Source of the DNA: Urechis unicinctus
Taxonomy: Eukaryota > Annelida > Polychaeta > Xenopneusta > Urechidae
Assembly: GCA_034190875.2 (NCBI GenBank)
Contig: CM067343.1
Coordinates: forward strand, 18,854,029-18,918,028
Reading direction: 5' to 3'
Length of the DNA stretch: 64,000 bases
Under the pieces are notes generated by a model, which had not been told where the DNA came from, searched no databases, and was given only the letters and a program-made list of their open reading frames with translations. The translations under genes and the position numbers were made by a program. Numbering within the stretch: the first letter of the stretch is position 1; each line of letters begins with the position of its first letter. Shown here piece by piece: positions 47,767 to 57,819 of this stretch.

Positions 47767-48931
47767 TTATTGTCTGTAGGAGAAATATGCCACTTGCAAG
47801 GCCCGAAGGTTTAAACAGCTTGGTCTGAAACCAGAATGCTGTGTTATGCAAGCAATGGTAATGGGGCTGCTCTCTAGAGAGGTCATGACTCGAGGAATCT
47901 CCACACAGCACACAGATTCTTCCACCTCTGTCATTGGTTGACAGTAGCCACACAAACACCTGTAAAATGATGTAGTGATGGGAATATTAATGTATGTAAT
48001 AAAGGATGACATATCGTACGACAAATATGTTTTAGCCTCGACATTCATAGTAACTCTGATGTAACACTGACCATGATGATAATATAATACCATGATCTTC
48101 ACTTCCTTACATTATACATTCATTTATGTGCTAACTGAAAATCCTATAAAAACAGCTGTCGTACTTGTTCGCCTATGTATTTTCTAGCTCAGAATCAATG
48201 TACATCAACTTTTAAAAATATTGTAATCAGCCTTTGATAAGGCTTTCTTTCTATCAAAGTGCATCTCAATTTATTAACAGCAGCTAGTCCGAAATTAGTT
48301 GAAGTTCGTTTATAATTCGTGTGTAAGAGCTTCTACACTTACAAGGTATAACTTTGTAAACATGAACCCTTGCATCCACTTGATCAGCTAAAAACTTTGT
48401 GATATCTCCTGTCTGTTGTCTGATATGGAAGAATTATTTGCTGCTAAGCTCTGTTGAATATTGTTAGGAAAAGAGGTTACATATTTTGTTGGTGAAATTT
48501 ATGGATTAACTTTGTTACATGCCAACACATATACGATGAACTGGTGCGATCAGACATAGCTTACCAAGCATTGTTCTGTAGCCGCCCTATGTCCTGGGAA
48601 GGATGACCCGCGTGAGACCCAGACGCAGCAACGACATCGCCGGTGTCTTTTTTCTCTTCATCGTAGAATCGCTCATTTCTGGTTCGAATCTGTAAGGCAA
48701 AATTTGCTCTGCCGAAGCAACGATGGTCTGCAAATGATCCGTGCCATCCCATGTCTCTTCGTTGCTCTCCTGAAGTGATGAAATAACGAAATTACCAGCA
48801 GCCTTTTTGCGCCTCGCAGCAAAAACAATCCCGGAGCTGACGTCACGCGTAGGCGATGAAATATTCATGAGTTCACGTGTCGATACGCCGGACTCATCTT
48901 TAAAGTCGAATTTTGACCCGAAAGCGCGCAC
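47767..48931 (-). pseudogene. P2X7 C-terminal-domain-like protein, two exons
   Basis: Minus strand. Exon 48931-48565 starts MRAFGSKFDF and includes ILPYRFEPE. Across a frame change it ends DIGRLQNNAW with TG|gtaagc. Exon 47959-47767 begins tttacag|G and reads CLCGYCQPMTEVEESVCC, then CITQHSGFRPSCLNLRALQ and AYFSYRQ, stop. The C-x-C-x2-C...CC...C spacing and ITxHxGFxxxCL block match the zinc-binding cytosolic tail of P2X7 receptors, which occurs in many animals as a free multicopy protein with no channel part; no P2X membrane segment is seen here. The frame mismatch inside exon 1 (about 48700) suggests a pseudogene, unless a small intron or sequence error explains it. Confidence 0.72.
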
Positions 48932-48949
48932 TTTGACGACTGCTACATT

Positions 48950-50119
48950 GATAGAATAGGTACGTCTTGGTTATATTTCCGTAATCTGGCGAAAAAAATT
49001 ACATGTTTTTTCGTGCGATAGGCACTTTAAGCCAAGAATTTTCAAATTGATGAACTTGACGAGCTAAAACCAAACTACGATACGATAATCACATTCGAAG
49101 TAAGTTTTTTAAACGCAATGATGACAAAATCGTCCATGAGAACTTGCAGAATCATAGCCCCATTCTGGGTGAATCACTAACGATTTATCACTTGCTGGAG
49201 CGTCAATGCATTCCGTAACAGAAATGACTTCATCAGCATCCATAAAATTTCACAATTCGCACTGTCTATGACAACAATTGACCCAATTTGTATAACTACT
49301 AAACTGATATTTACCATTTTATAGGCGATTGAAATATTTGCTAAAGTTGTCTATGTGAACAAATAAAATTCACCCCGACGCGCCTTAAAAACGACGAATA
49401 TTTTGGTAGAATAGTCCATTAAAAAAGTTTGTTTAAAGTTCCAGCTCTCAATTATTTTTTCAGATCGGACGATAATAGGCTTGTCAATTTCGAATTGAAA
49501 GAATTTTAATAAATTTTGTCCTGCTCGAATGAAGTAAACAATGCATTATTTGCAATTACATTTTAAAATCGAAGCGTTTAAAACTTATTTTATTATAAAT
49601 TTTGATGCAATCCGAACGGGAATTGACGTCATCAACAGCCATGAAATTTTTACGATGCAACTAACCATGTCACTGACAACCTTCGATAAATAAAGTAGTT
49701 ACATGGGACGTTCATTAATTGTTTTATAGGCAATTGAATTTCTAGGAATAATGTTCTTAAAATTTGGACTGATACCACGATTTTTGGACCTAAGGTGCTT
49801 GGAAAACTTACAAACAAGTTGGCAATGGAATTAAGCTACAAAGTTATATAAATTTTGTAAGGATCGAGTCATATTCCCCGAAGTTATCAGAGATTTAAGA
49901 TTTTCACATTTTTGATGACTTTGACCTTAGTATGAGATCAAGGTAAAAAAAAGAGAGTCTTGGTTCTTGGCAACAATGTTGCCGACCTATTGAAAAAAAC
50001 AATTATAAATTTCATAAAAAATTGCGACTGAAACCGCCTGCCGAAAAAAAGTTTACAAACACACACACATAAACCCACAAACGGGGCTAATCACGATAAC
50101 TTGACGAAAGCATTCGCCA
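48950..50119. repeat. Old AT-rich non-coding repeat, second copy
   Basis: Blocks at 49370-49815 resemble 25990-26490 (see that entry). 49820-50110 is simple AT-rich sequence ending with cacacacacataaaccca and cttgacgaaagcattcgcca. No gene. Confidence 0.45.
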
Positions 50120-50250
50120 AGTTAATAAAACACCGAATATGCACCACAGTTCAAATCTTTCCGTTCCGAGTCATGTATTGCGCTTTGGAAAAATATGCCC
50201 CTACTACCAGTTGAAAATCAGTATCGCCGCCTGGCGGCCGCGACGGAAGC
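50120..50250. mobile_element. Right terminus of the GCGGCCGC-ended DNA transposon
   Basis: Matches 22915-23040 (cagttcaaatctttccgttc, gtatcgccgcctggcggccg) and ends cgacggaagccc. No left end in matching orientation is visible between 42.8 and 50.1 kb; it would have been removed by the LINE at 39.1-42.8 kb. Confidence 0.65.
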
Positions 50251-50356
50251 CCAAGAATCTGAAGGCAGGAATTGAATTAGGCAACAAAATGATGTAAATT
50301 GTGGGAAAAATCAAGCCTTTATCCTCGGAAATATTCGGGATTCCAGATTTTCGGAA

Positions 50357-50500
50357 CAGGGCCATCTGACAACAGAAGGTCGGAACATGACTATATGACA
50401 GCAGTAGGTCGCAACAGGGTTCTGACAGCAGTAGGTCGGAATATGACTATATGATAGCTGAAGGTCGGATCAGGGCTATCTGATAGCAGTAGGTTTGGTA
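50357..50500. repeat. 29-bp minisatellite, short array
   Basis: Five diverged units (gtcggaacatgactatatga type), related to the arrays at the ABCG 3' ends. It lies at the junction between unit 2 and unit 3 of the tandem duplication. Confidence 0.8.
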
Positions 50501-50529
50501 GGGCTCAAAGAGCTTAGCCTGAGAAGCCT

Positions 50530-51689
50530 TCCACGTGGCGCTCTGTTCCCCGAGTGTTGTTTGTGCAGGCAAGAGATTTCATTTTAGAGAAGTGGCACTA
50601 TATTGATAATAGCTCACCATACGCAAGCACGCCAAACCCAAATTGATAACCTGGGGTTATCAACTGGGGTTAAGCCACCCTATCCCCACTCCTGTACGAT
50701 CCTACAGGTTCCCACCAAGAGTCTGGCACATGTACGAAGGGATGGGGGATCACGGATAGGGTCACTGCCTCTTTCGATCATGCACGTATATCCAATCAAA
50801 TCGAAGAACCAAAGGTTGTTTTGCCGGTTCTCCAGGATTATGAACTCCATACAAAAAACAAGAAGCCTGCTGAACGGCTAGTTTTCAAACGGACCAAGTG
50901 GACTGTTACAAACTATCTGCGTTGGTGGATGATGAACGTTCCTGTGGGTCACCCCCTCGGTAGGGACTCTGATGTTCTTAAGAGGTGTGCGTAGGCAGAT
51001 GAGTGATGTTCTGACCGCTGAGCTTAAGGTGCTGAACGGGTGAGGCTCATGAAGTTCACCGGCGTTGGTGACATTGAGCATGCTGAGCCTGTACTGTGTA
51101 ATAAGCAGGAGGTGGTACTCTCCTCAAAAGATATTGGCAATATCCCGAACAGGAGCATCGTTGATATCCAAGAGCGGTTTGGGAAGTTGGACCAACAGAG
51201 GTTCCAGCTGGGAGTTTGAGTCAGTCGCAACTCTGTAGATTGACGTTGCCAGATACCAGCCATTCAAAGGTGGCTCCTACCTGCCACTACCAAGTGTCCT
51301 GGTAGCAAAGAAACTGATCATAAACGTGACGAACAAGGACGACTACTGCCTTCTATGGTCTATTGAATCGGCTATGCATCCAGTCACTAAAAAACCCCAG
51401 TGGTGTACAGATGACTAAATGCTCCTATGCACATGGCGCGTGAGGACAGAAGAGTGCATAAGGCATCATCATACTGTCATATGTGCAGAAAACAACTGGG
51501 CGGCGACTCTGTCGGCAACCACTGCCATATAACAGGTAAGTACCACAACGCAGCCCATAACGCCTGCAACTTGAGTCCTAAGAAAATGGTCTTGTCTGTA
51601 GTCTTCCACGCAAGATGTTTGTATGCATGTGCATATTCGACCTCTCCAAGCACCTGATGTACGACTTCCTATTACAACACAATGAAGTC
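50530..51689 (+). pseudogene. Polinton/Maverick DNA polymerase B, N-terminal remnant (copy B)
   Basis: Paralogue of 26947-28052. The zinc-binding block is better kept: in the frame at 51427-51657, CHMCRKQLGG is followed by HCHITGKYHNAAHNACNL, matching the Polinton PolB C-x2-C / HCHxTGK(Y/F)xxAAHxxCN signature. Upstream frames (near 51290-51400) hold the INVxNKDDYC block. Several frame changes and stops; no catalytic palm motifs. Adjacent gypsy sequence follows on the opposite strand. Confidence 0.78.
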
Positions 51690-51904
51690 CAAATGATTTA
51701 CCTGAAAATTAACGGGGCCGAGTCGGCGGTTGGGTCCAACCCGCCTTTTTTACGCGACCCTCTCAAAGGAGAGCAGGGAGCCCGTAAAAAATGGTCCTGA
51801 ATAACACTTTATGAAAAATGTAGTTTCGATGAGGGGGCAGCGCCAGAACCGCCACTTTCTATACTACTGTACATCATATCACATCACCCCTTTCTTGTGA
51901 TAAG
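51690..51904. other. Short unassigned segment between Polinton and gypsy remnants
   Basis: No homology recognised; missing from unit 2. It contains gggttgggtccaacccg, a perfect small hairpin, and ends before the integrase frame. Confidence 0.4.
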
Positions 51905-52480
51905 CTAAACAGCTACTGTCATTTTAGTTATTTCCTCCTGTGACACTTTGGCCACATGGGGATCTGTTCTGGTCTGATATGCTTTCCTTAGGGTGTTTTT
52001 GACCGTTTGTATTGTTCGCTCTGTGACGCCATTTCTTCCGGCGTATCCTAGGCTTGACGTCACATGGTCGAAGCGCAATTCTTTTGAAAATTTTCCAAGC
52101 TCCTGGTTGTGAAATTGCGGGCCGTTGTTGCGGACAACTTTGTTTGCGACTCCATGTTCGCTGGTGATTTGCTTTGTGTGTTTAATAACAGCTGCACCAG
52201 TGTATTGCGTATTGATTTTTCTAATGAAAAGCTTTTTGAATAGTAATTTGCTATCATAAGGAGCTCCTATGCCGTCATATTTGAATAGGTCTGTGCCCAC
52301 TGCATATGTGCCATGTCTTTGGCGGTACCTCGTGTAGTACCAGTGGCGCTGGACCTTGACGGCGGTGTGTGGATAAGGCTTTTATGCTGTATTGTTGTGA
52401 TCAGTCTCTACCGTGAATGACGCTACATATACAATAGATGTGGAATCTTGAACATCCAAATACTACTGCAAGTAGTTCTC
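51905..52480 (-). pseudogene. Ty3/gypsy integrase core fragment (copy B)
   Basis: An open 131-codon minus-strand frame with TKQITSEHGVANKVV, NGPQFHNQELGKF, FDHVTSSLGYAGRNGVTERT and IQTVKNTLRKAY. This covers the second catalytic D (here N in RNNGPQF, where families have SDNGPQF) and the region of the catalytic E (GVTERT). The D-to-N change and the missing N-terminal zinc domain indicate an inactive copy. Sequence from 52300 to 52480 still reads gypsy-like in broken frames. Confidence 0.85.
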
Positions 52481-52960
52481 TCTCTTTGCTAGCGTACCAG
52501 TGTTTCAGCGTCGGTAAGAGCCTTGCTGGCGAAGGCTATTGGCTTTGCTTCTTGTAGTAGAGCTGCTTCCATCGCCATCAGATTTCTTAGATTTCTGTCA
52601 TGTTCCTCGTGTCGTGCCCGAACACGGGGACTTCGTCTGCGATGCCGATTATACCGGGGCACTGTTCTAGTATCTGGTCCATCCTTTATTGGAAAGTATC
52701 CTGCGAGACCTTCATTCCAAATGGTAGCTCGAGGAATCCTTACCGACCATATGGAGAGTTGAACATTGTGTTTTTGCTCGATTCGTCGTCGAGCACGATG
52801 CTCCAGTACCCGTGGCAGAACATCCCACTCATTCATTAATATCTGAATATACACAATCGTATCGTCCCTATAGCGTCTACTATTATATTCACAAAACGTT
52901 AAGTTGTGACACATTGATGAAATTGTAAAACAGTAATGAATCAAAAATCATGTAGTGTAT
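52481..52960 (-). pseudogene. Ty3/gypsy RT-RNaseH fragment (copy B)
   Basis: The minus strand carries the YGRYGFLELPFGMKVSQ-like RT block near 52700-52790, KALTDAETL (about 52495-52530) and a preceding SIVLDDESS-like stretch near 52800. A long frame on the same strand reads part of it out of phase. It lies 5' of the integrase fragment on the same strand, the normal gypsy pol order. Confidence 0.78.
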
Positions 52961-53041
52961 TCCAGTAAAACAGTTGACAAATACAAGAAAATTAATATCC
53001 TGTTGGCGATAGGATCTCCAATTATATATGCGAACCGGCCA

Positions 53042-54300
53042 TCAAGAATCATTCAAAAGATTGTCGAAATCAGAGAGATTTATTTCCACACGGAAAATGT
53101 CAAATTTGGCGGCGTCATTTGACAGCTTCTCTACCTTTCGGCAGTCGTCTCCTTTATCTTGAATGTACCGTAATAGCTCGTCTGTAGTGGTATCGATACA
53201 GACTTTGTAGACAAACAAGTCTCTGTTGGGTTTTGGTGCTCCCCGCAGATAGGCAAGGCAACTCGCCCCTGGTGTTTTGATGATCGGATGCCACCTTAGG
53301 TGCGAGGGTCCGTATGGCAGAATCTTGAGCGTTATAAGCAAATTTGCTCCTTCTCGCAATGCAGACAAGGGACAGTTTAAAAAAACATAGATTTTCATAT
53401 CCATAAATGTCTTACCATCATTCTTGCCTAGAGTCCAACAACAGTCATACTCCTTAATCAACTGAATCAACGAAATCCAACACAGTTTTAAAATTGTTGT
53501 CCAACATTGCTACCGCGCGAATCGAAATCATGAACGAGAATTAACGCAATTATGTTGCATTATGGGAGTCAGCCATGTTGAGTTTTTGAACAAAGTTTCA
53601 TGATGTGCCGTATTTTAGTGCTCAAACAGAAAAATTAGACAACTGTAGTAATAGAAATAGTCCTCGTGTCATTTTGTAATATAATCTTGCATTTTGTCAC
53701 AATTTTTTTTGCTTGGAGAGCTTCGGTAAGTTGTTAGCGAGTTCATCTGTCGTTTTGACTTCGGAAACACCGAAATATCACTGGTGGCGCTTCGCCTCTA
53801 CAGCTAGGATGTGAGAGATCGAAAGTAGTAAACAGTGCGGAGCTGTCAGAGGCGGAGTTTCTTTGCCAACCCCGCAGAGTACAGGAGGTAGCAACGCCCT
53901 TGACACAGGCTTTCATCTTGACTTGTGTTCTCCTGTGTCTTTCCAGAGTTGTGAAGCCGTCGTGCGCCGTCGGTAGGCGCAATGACTTTTTATAATCATC
54001 TTTTTTCGAGGCGACTGCTAAATTGAGGGAAGGGATTGCTAACTGCCAATGGGTTTTGCTGTCGGCTGCGGCTATGACGACAGCGTATGACGGGCTGTTA
54101 TTTAGCGTAGGAGCTGATAGTCGACTCTCTTTACGTTTGAGGCATCTTGAACCGGCCCTCTATGTCGTTGACTCGTTTACGTTTGCTAATGGAGCACGTT
54201 TCCACCAGGGTGGTCCTGGAGTCACGTTGCCAATTGTACCAGACAGATTTGTCGTGTTTTGCATCATGATACTTCGCTATTGTCATATTGTATTTTAACC
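53042..54300 (-). pseudogene. Retroelement ORF1-like protein fragment (copy B), split by insertion
   Basis: The C-terminal part at 53042-53240 keeps RDLFVYKVCIDTTTDELLRY and KFDIFRVEINLSDFDNLLND. The N-terminal part lies at 53888-54300. Between them is the 631-bp element at 53249-53879. It is otherwise the paralogue of 28311-29014. A small deletion near 54145 relative to copy A also removes residues. Confidence 0.62.
53249..53879. mobile_element. 631-bp non-autonomous DNA transposon, 8-bp TSD
   Basis: Flanked by perfect ccccgcag at 53241-53248 and 53880-53887. Unit 2 has the single empty site ccccgcag near 28579. Ends: ataggcaaggcaactcgccc, and at the other side a complement beginning ttggcaaagaaactccgcct, an imperfect inverted repeat of about 20 bp. 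No transposase frame. Insertion occurred after the unit 2/unit 3 duplication. Confidence 0.85.
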
Positions 54301-56430
54301 AATGGTCATAGCTTCACGGACGCGGTGATAGTACGTGAAATTGATCAGTTTAAATGAATTATCACCCCCTGGTTCAGGTGGCTTATCGGGTTAATTTACA
54401 ATCCTTATGTCTCATCTGCAATAACGAATATGACCTATAGGTGAATGCTGCTAGCTCCTCGTCCACGTCCAGTGATCTCAACACGAGCTCTTACATTGCA
54501 TTTCCGATTTTCTCGATGTGAGAAGAAACGAAGCCGATTTAATGTTTAGATAAATGCAAAATTTTATCCTAGGGCAAGTCACCACTAGCCGATTGACTGG
54601 TCCAGTCCATTTCAGCCCCTCGTCTAGGTGAAATCTGGGCTTAGTGGCATATTATAGATATACTCAACCATTAAGATCCCACTGCCCACCGAAACGCGTT
54701 GCAATCCACGGCCAAATGGTTGCACCCTCTCCCCCCCACACCTTAGTCGCCTCTTATGACATGCAGGAAGTTACAGTAGACCTATTCTACCACCAGGCCC
54801 TCAGGGGGACCCTTTCTGGAGATTGTATTTTCATTTAGGATTCTACGAATTGAGTAGATCACATAATTACTAAATGAAGCATTGGTCATGGGGTCTGAGG
54901 CTTCAGGGTGGTCAACAAAAGACACACCGCAGCCTGTTGTGTCGCACCACACATGCTATTTCAATATATTTCTTAGATCTGGGCTCAAGTTGTTCGCTTT
55001 GCTGTTCTTATTCACATTCGACAACCTGTAGTTTTGAAAAAAGGTTGGAGATGTTCATGTAGCTCTAATAGACTGCGCTTGTACCTGGATGTCCAGGTTT
55101 GTTACAGGATCAGATTCTAGACGTGATGGGCTAATCCCGCCTGTACACCATCTTCCATACGTCTTGGATTGATCCCGCTTGTTTTATATGGGCTGGTTCA
55201 ACCTCGAATCTAGACCTACCATCGATAGTTATGCCTGCATTAACTAACGGAGAGACATTGGAAGTTAGTAGTTAGGCCTGGTACCTGTAATATACACGAC
55301 ATGGTGGAAACTCACAGCATGGCAGAAACTCACAGCAACTTTAATACGCATGCGCGTTTACAAATTCCAAGCAGGGACAAGTCATTATTTGTAATGATGT
55401 AGATATATTACAGTACAGGGCTACCTTGAAACAAATCAGCCCATTAAGTGACAATTGGCAACACCAGAAAAGGAGAATTTATCAGATTAAATTATTCAGG
55501 AGGTAACTGCTATACCAGCCCATTGAAGCATACTTAGTCTTGTAGACACAGCATAACGGTAAGCCGGCTTTAAAACTTTCCGTCATTTTAATCCCCCGAA
55601 CATAATTCATCTGGCTGTTATATTTAACTTTAACAATATGATGGACGTCACACCAGTAACAAGTGTAGATTGTAGTTTGAATGTGAATAAAATACAGTTA
55701 GCTATGTACCTTGGAAAAGTAGACAAAGACGGTTAGCATCCAATCAGACGTCTGAGAAAATGAACAAAAGACACACAGGTCTCGTGTTATCTAGTGATAC
55801 TATGACTGGATAACTCGAAGACCTTGTTGCCTCTCCTGGCTAGAGGACCCTATTTCACCACACGATACTGTCAACAAATAAGTATGTTGATAACCAAAAG
55901 GCCCAGCTAGACACTGTATGAGTCTCAGGGCAGGGGGTCGGTACGATACCTATTGCCATCTATTGTGGACAACTCAATCTATCAGTTACCGCTTAGTTAT
56001 AAAACATTGTATGAGAGATCTGCTACAAAGCAAAATAATTAACCATTTTCAACCCTGTGAAGTATGAAATTAAGGCTAAATCTATAGAAGCTTGTAAGCT
56101 ATATTAATTGATAAAACAAATCTCCTTTATCAAGCAAGGGAGAGACGAGGCTTTGGAGGAGCCTAACATTTGTTATGCCTGATTCTACACCTGTGACCAA
56201 AGTAAAGAGACTAATGTTGTAAATGAATGGGTAGCCTCGTTGTGACAAACCATAGTTCTACTGAAATGAATTACTTCTTTTTATTTCATGACTGGACGAA
56301 GAAGACGTTTGATACCGTCAGCTATTGCTGCTGCAAAACAGCAAAATATAGTCACTAATGATCGATTTATTTACATATCAATAACATGCAGGATGAAGGT
56401 CGACACTAAGCTGTCTGACAACTATAGTCT
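54301..56430. other. Non-coding duplicon sequence downstream of ABCG copy 3
   Basis: Near-identical to 29030-31150, including the SINE-like block at 54600-54815. Small differences only (for example aagtatg inserted near 55880). No gene is supported. Confidence 0.65.
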
Positions 56431-57472
56431 CACACAGAACTATAAGACAGAAGTAGACCGGAACGGGGCTATAGGACAATAGTAGGCCGAAAGAGGACTA
56501 TCTTACAGCAGTAGGCCAAAACGGGGATATCTGACAGCAGTAGACCGAAACGGGGATATCTGACACGAGAAGGTCGGAACAGGACTATCTGACAGCAGTA
56601 GGTTGGAACAGGACTATCTGACAGCAATAGGTCGGAGCAGGACTTTCTGACAATAGTAGGTCGGAAAGGACTATCTGACAGAGTAGGTCGGACAGGACTA
56701 TCTGACAGCAGTAGGTCGGAACAGGACTATCTGACATCAGTAGGTCGGAACAGGACTATCTGTCAGCAGTAGGTCGGAACAAGACTATCTGACAGTGTAG
56801 GTCGGAACTGGACTATCTGTCAGTAGTAGGCCGGAACAGGACTATCTGACAGCAGTAGGTCGGAACAAGACTATCTGACAGTCGGAACAGGACTAGTCAG
56901 CAGTCGGAAAACAGGACTATCTGACAGCAGTAGGTCGGAACAGGACTATCTGACAGCAGTAGGCCGGAACAGGACTATCTGACAGCAGTAGGTCGGAACA
57001 GGACTATCTGACAGCAGTAGGTCGGAACAGGACTATCTGACAGCAGTAATTCGGAACAGGACTATCTGACAGCAGTAGGTCGGAACAGGACTATCTGAGT
57101 AGGCCGGAACAGGACTATCTGACAGCAGAACAGGTAGGGCCGGAACAGGACTATCTGACAGCAGTAATAGGCCGGAACAGGACTATCTGACAGCAGTAGG
57201 ACTATCTGACAGCAGTAGGTCGGAACAGGACTATCTGACAGCAGTAGGCCGGAACAGGACTATCTGACAGCAGTAGGTCGGAACAGGACTATCTGACAGC
57301 AGTAATTCAGAACAGGACTATCTGACAGCAGTAGGCCGGAACAGCACTATCTGACAGTAGTAGGCCGGAACAGGACTATCTGACAATAGTAGGTCGGAAC
57401 AGAACTATCTGACAGTAGTAGGTCGGAACAGGACTATCTATCAGCAGTAGTTCGGAACAGGATTATCTGACA
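56430..57472. repeat. Expanded 29-bp minisatellite replacing ABCG copy 3 exons
   Basis: About 35 units of the gtcggaacaggactatctga family, many identical, some truncated or fused. It is the longest and most homogeneous array of the family here. Its right edge at 57472-57475 joins catggctggatgtgattat, which lies in intron 9 of the ABCG gene (equivalent to about 33080). Confidence 0.93.
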
Positions 57473-57819
57473 GCATGGCTGGATGTGATTATATGGTACA
57501 AAGGTGGTCATATGGCTGGATGTGAAACTGAATTGCAGGTGAATAGATGGTACCAAGGTGGTCACATAGCTAGATGTTTAAATTAAATGGAAGTTAATAT
57601 ATGGTACAAAGGAGTCACATAGCTTGATGTTAAAACTCTATTGGTCGTACAATATTGCGATGTTGGTAACATGGTTGGGTGTAATATTGATAGGTAGTAC
57701 ATTGGCTTCATGCATGAATTATGAAAACCACTTCAAATCTACTTAATATTTGTCACTACAAAACCACATGACAACTGTTACATTGATCCACAGCTACCAT
57801 CGCCTCATAATAAACTCAC

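Noticed and set aside
56430-57472. Regular 29-bp repeats considered as a CRISPR array
   Set aside because: Units are head-to-tail with no unique spacers, and the setting is an animal genome.
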